Shown: piece after piece, positions 1-6,427 of the stretch
Position numbering within the stretch: position 1 is the stretch's first letter
How the letters are laid out: each line of letters begins with the position of its first letter
Program-made: the position numbers and the translations under genes
Notes under the pieces: model-generated
What the model was told of the DNA's origin: nothing
Databases searched by the model: none
What the model saw: only the letters and a program-made list of their open reading frames with translations
Assembly: GCA_948759685.1 (NCBI GenBank)
Contig: CAQBGY010000182.1
Coordinates: 1-6,626, forward strand
Direction of reading: 5' to 3'
Source: an uncultured Eubacterium sp.
Lineage (GTDB): Bacteria; Bacillota_A; Clostridia; Lachnospirales; Lachnospiraceae
Length of the DNA: 6,626 nt

Positions 1-55
1 TCGCTGTAAAAAGAATCCTAACTGCAATGTTGTCCTTATCTAAATGACATTGGGG

Positions 56-226
56 CTACCCCTGCCGCCTGTTCTTCTTATGTACCTTCTTCGGGCCAAA
101 GCCCACCTGCACCACCTCCCCACAGCGCCTGCACTTCATCTCAAGCACCGTCCTGCCCGGCGGCATCTCCTCAATGTCAAGGATGTGCCGCCCGCATTTA
201 GGATTCGGGCATCTGATCCTTTCCAC
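56..226 (-). CDS. Small Com-like zinc-ribbon protein
   Basis: This encodes a 56-residue basic protein with two cysteine pairs, CPNPKC (C6, C11) and CRRC (C32, C35), in the arrangement of the Com family of small zinc-finger proteins. Phage Mu Com is an RNA-binding activator of mom translation. The C-terminus is rich in Lys, Arg and His (GPKKVHKKNRRQG). I chose the GTG start at 226 because GGGGAGG sits 9 bases upstream; a longer reading from TTG at 259 lacks such a site. The gene is visibly more GC-rich than its AT-rich neighbours, which suggests acquisition, perhaps from a phage. Nucleic-acid binding is inferred from the fold type, and the target is unknown. No methyltransferase partner is visible, although only 55 bases remain downstream. 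Other small zinc-ribbon families are possible. Confidence 0.68.
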   Translation of the reverse strand: MERIRCPNPKCGRHILDIEEMPPGRTVLEMKCRRCGEVVQVGFGPKKVHKKNRRQG

Positions 227-352
227 TGACAACCGCCTCCCCGCACTGATATGGAACAAGGGAACCAGACAGAACGTGAAGTGTTCATGTTTGATTCCCT
301 TTTATCGTTTGTGCATTATGTATTCTTCTCATGCCCTCGCGTCAAATCTACC

Positions 353-663
353 CTATACTTCCATACCAGCAACGTCAGCATTGATCTTTTGCCTTGTCGC
401 CCGGAACGCATCATAGTAAGCTGCCTACAAAGCCCCATGTACTTTCTTTCCGCTTTTGATTCCTTCTCATGCCAGCCCACGCCCGCAGTATAGGTCGGTA
501 TCTCGTCACCATTCCCGTCATACACATTTACAATTCCTGTAATATCCATTCCACTCATTTTTTATATCTTCGATGATGACGCCATAGTATAGATATATCT
601 TTTTAAACAGTTTTTCAACTGCCTCATAGTTTCCTTGTTCCCGCTGAATGAGCCATCAAGCAT
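353..663 (-). pseudogene. Probable frameshifted small gene, function unknown
   Basis: Protein-like sequence passes through several minus-strand frames here. An ATG at 663 opens MLDGSFSGNKE in one frame. A second frame, open over 655-521, reads NYEAVEKLFKKIYLYYGVII and then EDIKNEW. A third, from about 558, reads MDITGIVNVYDGNGDEIPTY and continues to ERKYMGLC near 427. The last, 424-353, reads AAYYDAFRATRQKINADVAG and then MEV before a TAG. Joined, these would give roughly 100 residues, which suggests one small gene broken by two or three indels. The alternative is an intact 80-codon ORF (558-316), but its ATG lacks a ribosome binding site and its last 35 residues look less natural than the competing frame. 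A good promoter lies just upstream (690-717). I do not recognise the family. Confidence 0.5.
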
Positions 664-689
664 ATAATAAGGTGTATTGCAATTTCACC

Positions 690-717
690 ATTATAACAAA
701 ACGCAGTACGCCTTCAA
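690..717 (-). promoter_or_regulatory. Sigma-A type promoter for the broken gene
   Basis: On the minus strand TTGAAG (717-712) and a perfect TATAAT (695-690) are separated by 16 bases. Transcription would begin near 683 and run into the frame-disrupted gene. The rest of the 559-797 gap is AT-rich and I see no other gene in it. Confidence 0.6.
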
Positions 718-797
718 AAATATATATTTTTTTCTTTGACCTTAAAATTTGAAATTCCTTTCCTGTTATGCCTTTAAGCCCATAACCATGCCCTCTC

Positions 798-1631
798 TTA
801 TATCTGCAAATCCAGATTTGTGCCAACTGTATTTGCATGATTGCTTTGCCTTTTACCTGTTTGTTCTTCTTCCTGATCCTTTGCTACTTCAATAGCTTTC
901 TGCATATCATCATTATCAAGATAAATTTCTCCGTTTTCGGAATTCTCTAATTTCTCTAAAAGCATCTGTTCCACTTTTTCCAGCGGCGTATTCTCCTTGA
1001 CGATGATAATGCCTGCTTTTTCCTGCTCTCCATCTGTTTTCTTATCCTCTGTTTCAGCTTTATTTTCCACTAATGCTTCCCGTTTTTCTGTCGCTTTTTC
1101 TTTTGACTTTTCAATCAGCTTTTCCGAATTTTTCCTCCTTTCTTCCCGGAGCTTACCGCTCAATTTTAACATACCATCGTTTCTGCCTTGCATTCTGCAA
1201 TAATATTTTCCATTCTCATCAATATAACTGTGCTGATACACTATAGTCCAGCCACTGGCTTTCGCCATGCTTTCTGCCAATTTAGACATAGACTCAACGC
1301 CTTTTATCATGTCTTTCATTTCCTTCTCTTTTTCGGGATCATTCTGCATTTTTTCCAAAAGTTTTGGATTAACGGTCAATGACTTGCCGCTATTGGCTGA
1401 TGAGCAGACATTTCCGACCTTAAAATCTACGCTTGGAACAAGTTTTTCCAATTTCTTCGCATAGTCTGTAGTACTTTTTGCCTTGCCATTTCCTACAGTG
1501 AATTTTTTCTGTGCGACCACCGTTTCTAATGTTTCCTTTCCTGACGCAGCCTGATTCTTTGCTGTCTCCTGTTTCTGTGCCGCATATGTACTTTCGTATG
1601 CATTGTAATTACTTGTAATCTCCATCGCCAT
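798..1631 (-). CDS. DUF6033-like protein of unknown function
   Basis: A 277-residue hydrophilic protein with no signal peptide or membrane segment. The ATG at 1631 has AGGAGG 8 bases upstream. The best-folded-looking part runs from about residue 40 to 160. It includes DYAKKLEKLVPSVDFKVGN, then NPKLLEKMQNDPEKEKEMKD, then SGWTIVYQHSYIDENGKYYC, a pattern I associate with DUF6033, a Lachnospiraceae family without assigned function. That label comes from memory, not a search. Residues 160-205 are Lys/Glu-rich and probably helical or disordered. After a short ordered stretch (207-250, IIIVKENTPLEKVEQMLLEK) the protein ends VGTNLDLQI, closely matching the tail of the FlxA-like protein at 2814. It stands downstream of a terminator-like hairpin and a 265-base gap, so it is probably a separate transcript from the FlxA/FliD-like pair, though in the same neighbourhood and direction. 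Confidence 0.75.
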   Translation of the reverse strand: MAMEITSNYNAYESTYAAQKQETAKNQAASGKETLETVVAQKKFTVGNGKAKSTTDYAKKLEKLVPSVDFKVGNVCSSANSGKSLTVNPKLLEKMQNDPEKEKEMKDMIKGVESMSKLAESMAKASGWTIVYQHSYIDENGKYYCRMQGRNDGMLKLSGKLREERRKNSEKLIEKSKEKATEKREALVENKAETEDKKTDGEQEKAGIIIVKENTPLEKVEQMLLEKLENSENGEIYLDNDDMQKAIEVAKDQEEEQTGKRQSNHANTVGTNLDLQI

Positions 1632-1702
1632 AACATCAACCTCCTGATTTCATTTTTCTACAGCATATAAGTCCGCTATTAAAACATCTATCCTCTTATA
1701 CT

Positions 1703-1780
1703 TTACCACACCTGATCTAATAAAGGCTTTGCACTGCTGAAATCCTCAATGCCACCCAGTACACCTCCTGTTTTTGTCAT
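1703..1780 (-). CDS. Possible 25-residue peptide with Gly-Gly pairs
   Basis: ATG at 1780 to TAA at 1703 gives a peptide starting MTKTGGVLGGIEDF and ending SSAKPLLDQVW, with two Gly-Gly pairs at residues 5-6 and 9-10. A stop lies just upstream in frame, so it cannot be longer. The ribosome site is doubtful: GAGGG is only 3 bases from the ATG. A much better AGGAGG lies inside the ORF and is set 8 bases before a GTG in another frame that would yield only 12 residues. This may be a leader, a small signal peptide, a remnant or chance. It lies 72 bases before the DUF6033-like gene and could be co-transcribed with it. Confidence 0.25.
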   Translation of the reverse strand: MTKTGGVLGGIEDFSSAKPLLDQVW

Positions 1781-1808
1781 GTACCCTCAAGAATTTATCC
1801 GACACAAT

Positions 1809-1820
1809 ATAACCGGTTAT
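1809..1820. promoter_or_regulatory. 12-bp perfect palindrome, operator candidate
   Basis: ATAACCGGTTAT is a perfect two-fold palindrome in the gap upstream of the DUF6033-like gene and the small ORF. It overlaps a possible minus-strand -10 (TATATT, 1811-1806), for which I find no good -35. Position and symmetry suit a dimeric regulator, but the binding protein is unknown. Confidence 0.35.
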
Positions 1821-1848
1821 TTATTGCACGGTGTACTAATAAACATAG

Positions 1849-1879
1849 GGGAACTGAAAAATATACTTTTTCAGTTCCC
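1849..1879 (-). terminator. Stem-loop terminator after the FliD-like gene
   Basis: A perfect 13-bp inverted repeat (GGGAACTGAAAAA and its complement) encloses a 5-base loop, starting about 17 bases past the FliD-like stop. In minus-strand RNA the stem is followed by CUAUGUUUAUU, a poor U tract, although the stem itself ends in A:U pairs. It most likely ends or attenuates the FlxA/FliD-like transcript; stabilising the 3' end of the mRNA is another possible role. Confidence 0.65.
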
Positions 1880-1896
1880 GTTTCACACTGTGGAAG

Positions 1897-2799
1897 TCAA
1901 TCAGCCTTGTCTTTGTTCCCGGTTTTATCCTTTGCTTTTTCTTCTTTCAATTTCTGTTCCCAATAGGATTTATCCGTTACCTTATCCTTGTCTTTACTGC
2001 CCACTCTCTCATCAATTGTACTTTGGAACAGCTTCGAGATTGTGTCGGTATAAGCACCGTTCTTGTTATAAGTCTTATCAACGCCTTTTGTCCTCGCCGT
2101 CGCACTGGAAATAGCGGATGCCTTCTGCGAAATCCGGCTGCCAAAGGAACCATATCCGATAAACAGGGATTTTAAAGTAGAGATATTATCAAACTCAATT
2201 CCGCTTTTCCCTAAAGCTGTCTTTTTCTTCAGGGCATCCTCGTCAAACTCCAGCTTATTGCCTTTGCCGACAGTGATGCCTGCTTTTGAGAGCAGGTTGC
2301 CTGCCTTTTCCGTTATGCTGGTCATCCATGCTGCGTTGCGCAGCACATTCTTCGTTTCTGAATTTCCCGCCTGCTCCACCACGGTATTATAATCGTCAAC
2401 AAATGATTTGACCGCCTTTGCGATAGCATCCCAGTCATAATCCTCGACCTCGGTTTCTTCCCCTGTTTCCTCATCTTTTTTCTTGAATTTCTTTTTTTCA
2501 TAAAGTGAGGTATTGCCTAACGCCTCCGCAGACTTTTTCAATGAATCCGCACTGGAACGCATTAACGTTAGCGTTTTGGAGGAATCCCCTGTCTGCGACA
2601 GCTTATCCGCATCCTGCTTTGCATAGTACGCTTTCATCAACTTTCTATAACTGCCATTTTTAATCATTGCATAATCAGATACGTTGACTCCGCCCATGCC
2701 GCTGTCTATATAGGGAGCGCCGCCGCCAAACAACATTGAAAAATCCATATTGGTGTTATATCTGCTTGCATAGTCGCTAAAACTGTTAATTTCTGACAT
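1897..2799 (-). CDS. FliD-like (flagellar cap C-terminal-like) protein
   Basis: A 300-residue soluble protein. The ATG at 2799 has GGAGG 8 bases upstream, in the 14 bases after the FlxA-like stop, so the two are translated from one message. Residues 68-95 (SSKTLTLMRSSADSLKKSAE) and 123-265 resemble the C-terminal half of FliD (HAP2). The latter includes AVKSFVDDYNTVVEQAG, then KAGITVGKGNKLEFDEDALK, a segment on late helices and the GSRISQKASAIS stretch. In FliD this region forms the coiled-coil leg and part of D1 that seats on the filament. The match is my recognition of pattern, not an alignment. It is shorter than typical FliD and lacks the usual cap domains. A charged insert (residues 101-120) and a Lys/Asp-rich tail (267-300) are odd. 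No flagellin or flagellar chaperone gene is nearby, so a role outside the flagellum is possible. Confidence 0.65.
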   Translation of the reverse strand: MSEINSFSDYASRYNTNMDFSMLFGGGAPYIDSGMGGVNVSDYAMIKNGSYRKLMKAYYAKQDADKLSQTGDSSKTLTLMRSSADSLKKSAEALGNTSLYEKKKFKKKDEETGEETEVEDYDWDAIAKAVKSFVDDYNTVVEQAGNSETKNVLRNAAWMTSITEKAGNLLSKAGITVGKGNKLEFDEDALKKKTALGKSGIEFDNISTLKSLFIGYGSFGSRISQKASAISSATARTKGVDKTYNKNGAYTDTISKLFQSTIDERVGSKDKDKVTDKSYWEQKLKEEKAKDKTGNKDKAD

Positions 2800-2813
2800 A
2801 CGCTTTTCCTCCC

Positions 2814-3659
2814 TTATAAGCGGACATCAACATGGGTATAAACTGCCGCCTGCGCTGTTGCAGCTTCTGGAACGACTGTTTCAACAGGTTGTATGTTTTC
2901 CGTCCGTGTGCTGTCATCCCGCTGTACATCCTCCGCATTTCCTGTCTGTAATCCGATGCCAGATACACTATCCTGTGCATTTTCTCCGTTTGTACTGCTT
3001 TCCTCTGCCTTTTCGGTTGTATTTTCTGCCCGATATGTTTTTTCCTCTTTTGTACCAGAAGTCTTATTTTCATTGCGCTCTGCCACGGCAGCTTCTTCCA
3101 TAACCTTATTTGCCTCTGCGAGCGTATTCATTTGTGAAACTGTTGCATTCTCCGCTTTCTGCTCCAGTTCCGCAATTTCCTCTTTCTTGGCTTCCACATT
3201 TCCTCCACCCTGCTTGACTTCTGCTTTCAGGACATTCGCCCTGCCTTCCAGTTTTGTTGCCACGCCACCCTGCACTCTTGCCTGCTTGATAGATGTATCC
3301 GCAGAAAGCATTGCTGTCATGCTCGCCTGTGACAGTCCTGCGGCTTTTTCTCCTGCTTTTGTTTTCACCCCGCCGGGCAGATTGTCCTTCGAGGAAGCTC
3401 TCTCCTGCTGTTTTTCTTTTCGCTGTTCCATCTGATGCTGCCTTAACTGCATATTCAGGTCACTAATCTGCTGCTGTATCTCCTGCCGTTTTTTCATCTT
3501 TTCTTCTAATGTCATTTCCTCATTAGAAGAAAGTTCCTGCAACTGCTTCTGTGCGTTGGCAATCTGGTTCTGGATATTCCGGCTGTATGAGTCTGTTGCC
3601 TGATTCATTCCCATCTGCCCCATTTGTGCGTTTGATCCACTGATACCATTAATTTTCAT
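2814..3659 (-). CDS. FlxA-like coiled-coil protein
   Basis: A 281-residue hydrophilic protein without signal peptide or membrane segment. The ATG at 3659 follows GGAGG by 8 bases. Residues 1-25 begin MKINGISGSN with a Met/Gln-rich stretch. Residues 27-86 form a Gln/Glu/Lys-rich coiled coil (IANAQKQLQELSS, then EEKMKKRQEIQQQISDLN) typical of FlxA family proteins, a group named from a sigma-28-controlled E. coli gene of unclear function. Residues 105-195 look helical, with a Gly-rich hinge near 129-153. Residues 195-265 are Thr/Glu/Asn-rich and probably disordered. The end, VYTHVDVRL, matches the DUF6033-like tail. It lies 136 bases after the sensor kinase and 14 before the FliD-like gene, so it may be transcribed with either or both. 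The family call is firm, the function unknown. Confidence 0.78.
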   Translation of the reverse strand: MKINGISGSNAQMGQMGMNQATDSYSRNIQNQIANAQKQLQELSSNEEMTLEEKMKKRQEIQQQISDLNMQLRQHQMEQRKEKQQERASSKDNLPGGVKTKAGEKAAGLSQASMTAMLSADTSIKQARVQGGVATKLEGRANVLKAEVKQGGGNVEAKKEEIAELEQKAENATVSQMNTLAEANKVMEEAAVAERNENKTSGTKEEKTYRAENTTEKAEESSTNGENAQDSVSGIGLQTGNAEDVQRDDSTRTENIQPVETVVPEAATAQAAVYTHVDVRL

Positions 3660-3673
3660 TGTACCTGTCCTCC

Positions 3674-3688
3674 TTCAAAAATTTTGAA
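3674..3688. promoter_or_regulatory. 15-bp palindrome next to the FlxA-like ribosome site
   Basis: TTCAAAAATTTTGAA has 7-bp perfect arms around one base and abuts the GGAGG of the FlxA-like gene. It could be an operator or a weak hairpin affecting translation. The surrounding 3660-3795 gap has a TTGATA but no convincing -10 at the right distance, and no terminator after the kinase. Confidence 0.3.
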
Positions 3689-3795
3689 AGCCATTTCACA
3701 TAAAAAAAATCCTGCTCTCTATCAATTTTATCGGGATATCATTTGTACGGATAAAGCACCATGTTGTGAGTCACCCTCATTCCGTTGTAAACCCC

Positions 3796-5139
3796 TTACG
3801 CAATCTGAAGCATAATCCCTACCGTAACCTCATTCTTATTTTGTTCAAATGACAAATCCCCCATATACTTCTTATCCACCCTGAGCATATTCTTTAAACC
3901 GATTCCATGCCCGCCGCTTTTTTTTGTCGTGTATGGAAATCCGTCTGTTGGATTGATGGGAAGTTTCCCTTCAAAGCTGTTGCTGATAATCAACATAAAA
4001 ATACTGTTCTTGCGGAATGCCTGAATCCTGATATACGGATTTTCCCCATTTACCGACTCCATACAGTTATTCAAAGCATTATACAAAATGACGCTGACAT
4101 CAAAGGCATCCAGTTTTGTATTTTCTGGATAACGGAAGTCGCTTTCAAATCGGATTCCACGCATCTGAGCCTCTTTCTTCTTTTCTAAAAGAATCATATC
4201 CGTAACCGGATTTCCTGTCCTAATCTCGGGTGTAAGTTCCTGCCATTCTATTTTCAGTCTCTTAAGATATGCCGAAGCCTCGGCGGTGTTTTCCGTTCCC
4301 GTCAAACGTTCTATCATCTGGATATGGTTTCCCATGTCATGGCGCAGGGAACGGATATCTCCATACAGCTTTTCAATCCCCTCAATATGCGTTTTTATAT
4401 TGTTTATCTGGCTTTCCAAAAGTTCATGTTCGGACTGTTCTTCCTGTGAAGTTTTCCAATGCTGGAAGATAATAATTGTCACAAGGATTGCCATTACGGA
4501 TATCAGATAGTATAAAAAACAAAGTACATCATAAAATCCCGTCATTTCGGATTTAATCTGGTAAAAATGGAATATTGCATAACCGGCTATCCCTGACAAG
4601 GACGGCACAGTTAGCATCACAAGTTCCCTTCTTTCCATATATCTGTCCTTGCTTTCATACGCCCTGTTGACTGCCTGGATAGATAACAGCAGAAGCAGAA
4701 AGCTAAACAGTATGCCCAGAATTCTTACTGCCACATACAATCCGTAATGCAACCATAACCTCGCTGCTATCTGCGAGTTTAAAAGAAGAATATCAAAAAA
4801 ATGGTCTATAATTCCTGCTATAGAAGCGGACAGCCAACGCAGTGAAAAAAAATTAACAGACAAGAATATCTTTTGGTTGATATTGCGCCTGTCCTCTACG
4901 CACATCACGGCAAATACCGCTAATGTACCAATGAAATATGCAAGGATATTGTCTATCTGGGGCGGCATGATATATAAGACCATCATCACCACACCATACA
5001 CTGTACCTGCCTTAATCGCTTTGCTTCTGCCCAGCATATAAGGCGATACAAATATTCCAAAGCATATGCCCGCAACACCAAGCTGCACAATAATTGATAC
5101 ATAAGACGTAATATTCCAACATAATTCTACCAGACTCAC
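3796..5139 (-). CDS. AgrC-like membrane sensor histidine kinase (GHKL type)
   Basis: A 447-residue kinase that probably autophosphorylates a histidine and passes phosphate to the LytTR regulator encoded just before it. The N-terminal 1-227 contains about six hydrophobic segments (near 12-31, 45-58, 64-81, 100-119, 132-155 and 203-226), the plan of peptide-sensing AgrC/ComD kinases. A coiled linker (230-260) leads to the H box RSLRHDMGNH (His267). The ATP-binding domain shows the N box NALNNCMES (around 355-361) and the G box GGHGIGLKNM (409-418), typical of HATPase_c_5 proteins. The start is GTG at 5139, overlapping the regulator's TGA (GTGA), with GGGAG 5 bases upstream. No AgrB or AgrD gene is in the window, so the stimulus is unknown; a cyclic or linear peptide is the family norm. 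Confidence 0.94.
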   Translation of the reverse strand: MSLVELCWNITSYVSIIVQLGVAGICFGIFVSPYMLGRSKAIKAGTVYGVVMMVLYIMPPQIDNILAYFIGTLAVFAVMCVEDRRNINQKIFLSVNFFSLRWLSASIAGIIDHFFDILLLNSQIAARLWLHYGLYVAVRILGILFSFLLLLLSIQAVNRAYESKDRYMERRELVMLTVPSLSGIAGYAIFHFYQIKSEMTGFYDVLCFLYYLISVMAILVTIIIFQHWKTSQEEQSEHELLESQINNIKTHIEGIEKLYGDIRSLRHDMGNHIQMIERLTGTENTAEASAYLKRLKIEWQELTPEIRTGNPVTDMILLEKKKEAQMRGIRFESDFRYPENTKLDAFDVSVILYNALNNCMESVNGENPYIRIQAFRKNSIFMLIISNSFEGKLPINPTDGFPYTTKKSGGHGIGLKNMLRVDKKYMGDLSFEQNKNEVTVGIMLQIA

Positions 5140-5909
5140 CTAATCTCCCTTCCTTTCCTCTGGTTATATTTCAGATACTGCTTCACAAATTTCGGATAAT
5201 TCTGCTTTGCAATCAACGCTGTCCCGTTTTCCATAACAGCAGACACAGCATCATACCTCAGCACATACTTAAAATGAATCAGATACGACCTGTGTGGTCT
5301 GAAAAAATCCTCTCCAACTTTTTTCTCCAAATCGGACAGTTTCCCATAATATTCTGTATCGCCGTTTATGGTATGAATGATGACTTTACGGTTGAACACT
5401 TCCGCATAGATAATATCCTTAAACAATATTTTTGTATGGACTCCCCCTGCCTGTATCATCATGTAGTCTCCATCATCCCCATCTCTGCCCTTATTCCTGC
5501 GTCCGATTCCCAACAACGCATTTCCAAAAACCTCATCGAATTTATCATCAGATAAAGGCTTGACCAGATAATGAAACGCCCCTACGTCAAATGCCTGAAA
5601 GACATATTCTGGAGCCGCTGTAATAAATATGATGAGTGTATCCTTCTGCTGCCTGCGAAAAAGCCTTGCCGTCTCCATACCATCCATCTCTGGCATCTGT
5701 ATGTCCAGAAATAAAATGTCCGCCTGCGTATTGCCTTCCAACAGCTCCCTACCGGAAGAAAACTGTTCTATTACCGCAGAAGGGAGCATATTCTTTATTT
5801 TTTCCTCCAACAGTTCAAGCATAAATGCCTCATCATCGCAGATTGCCACACAAATGGCATCTCTTATGGATTGTGCATTAGCATCTGTCCAACCAATAAA
5901 GTTTTCCAT
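5136..5909 (-). CDS. LytTR-family response regulator (AgrA-like)
   Basis: A 257-residue DNA-binding response regulator. The receiver domain (about 19-140) has the acidic pair D25-D26, phosphoacceptor D69 in FLDIQMPEMDG, T97 and K117 in YLVKP, all the residues needed for phosphorylation. The LytTR domain (about 150-250) carries the usual FFRPHRSYLIHFKYV signature (about 204-218); such domains bind direct repeats in promoters. The ATG at 5909 follows GGAG by 9 bases, leaving an unusual extension of about 18 residues (MENFIGWTDANAQSIRD) before the first receiver strand. It overlaps the kinase gene by 4 bases, so the pair is one translational unit with the regulator first. Its targets probably include the FlxA/FliD-like operon and itself, which is inference from position. 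Confidence 0.95.
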   Translation of the reverse strand: MENFIGWTDANAQSIRDAICVAICDDEAFMLELLEEKIKNMLPSAVIEQFSSGRELLEGNTQADILFLDIQMPEMDGMETARLFRRQQKDTLIIFITAAPEYVFQAFDVGAFHYLVKPLSDDKFDEVFGNALLGIGRRNKGRDGDDGDYMMIQAGGVHTKILFKDIIYAEVFNRKVIIHTINGDTEYYGKLSDLEKKVGEDFFRPHRSYLIHFKYVLRYDAVSAVMENGTALIAKQNYPKFVKQYLKYNQRKGREIR

Positions 5910-5977
5910 AGGTTCACATCTCCTTTATGTAAATTTTCTGCAATCAATTCCAGATGACAAAAAACAACATTGCTTAT

Positions 5978-6005
5978 ATTATATCGTAAAAACTGTTTTT
6001 GTCTG
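5978..6005 (-). promoter_or_regulatory. Promoter for the regulator-kinase operon
   Basis: A perfect TATAAT (5983-5978) lies 16 bases from CAGACA (6005-6000), a 4 of 6 match to the -35 consensus. This leaves a leader of about 60 bases before the regulator's start. The weak -35 would suit an activated promoter. I found no well-spaced LytTR direct repeat upstream, though an ACAGTT occurs in the spacer. Confidence 0.5.
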
Positions 6006-6187
6006 ATACGGTAAATTGTGAACAGACCTTGTTTTGTTGTGAAAAATATTTTCCCGGCAATCCTGCCGATTCGTCAGCTAAAACTATACTTATCATCCAA
6101 AAATAGGGGCTGAGTTTTACACTCCGCTCTTCAGCCTGTTTCAGCCTTTGCGAAACAAGTACCATCAGTACTTAGCAGCCCACAAAG

Positions 6188-6427
6188 AATATTCCGGTTT
6201 CGAAGTCCATACTGTTCGGTAATAAGGAAACCGATTGGCAATTATGCAGGATATAAGAAATTTGACCAATGTAAAGCCGGCTTACGCCCCGCAAAGCGTC
6301 TCTGGGCTTGACATTCGCTCAATTTTCTTATGAATTGTAATCAAGCCAATCAATAGCGGTTTCCGCTCCGGAATATCGGTTTCCATATTACCGGAACCAT
6401 GGTTTCTTGGTGCAAGAATAGAATATT
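6188..6427. repeat. Long imperfect inverted repeat
   Basis: Left and right halves match in opposite orientation around a centre near 6291. Paired blocks are AATATTC (6188-6194) with GAATATT (6421-6427), GGTAATAAGGAAACC (6218-6232) with GGTTTCCATATTACC (6378-6392), GATTGGC (6233-6239) with GCCAATC (6345-6351), and ATAAGAAATTTGACC with a similar run at 6315-6333. The core pairs AAGCC with GGCTT and ACGC with GCGT. The right arm carries an extra copy of CGGTTTCC (6357 and 6377). Weaker matches may extend outward to about 6080 and 6540. It could be a miniature inverted-repeat element, a structured RNA or two decayed inverted copies. Confidence 0.55.

Noticed and set aside
2..43. Plus-strand end of an ORF reading RCKKNPNCNVVLI before a TAA
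   Set aside because: It could be the tail of a convergent Cys-containing gene, but 13 codons at the window edge are too few to support a call.
266..304. Inverted repeat GGGAATCA/TGGTTCCC before the Com-like gene
   Set aside because: An 8-bp outer stem with one G:U pair and a large internal loop, no U tract after it; too weak to call a terminator.
656..838. Minus-strand 60-codon ORF overlapping the end of the DUF6033-like gene
   Set aside because: It starts inside that gene in another frame, has no ribosome site and reads as AT-rich filler; only its continuation past the TGA at 656 looks protein-like.
2893..3435. Plus-strand 180-codon ORF
   Set aside because: It is antisense to the FlxA-like gene, rich in Ser, Ala, Cys and Phe as expected of a shadow frame, and has no ribosome site.
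3740..3760. CCCGATAAAAT upstream of the FlxA-like gene, similar to a sigma-28/SigD -10
   Set aside because: No TAAA-type -35 lies 14-16 bases upstream, so a flagellar sigma factor promoter is not supported.
5974..6165. Minus-strand 63-codon ORF before the response regulator
   Set aside because: It has no ribosome site, spans the probable promoter and shows no recognisable domain.
6262..6310. Resemblance to a cyclic-di-GMP (GEMM) riboswitch from CGCAAAGC and nearby GG/CC runs
   Set aside because: The conserved GGCAAACC, GAAA loop and second stem order are missing on both strands.
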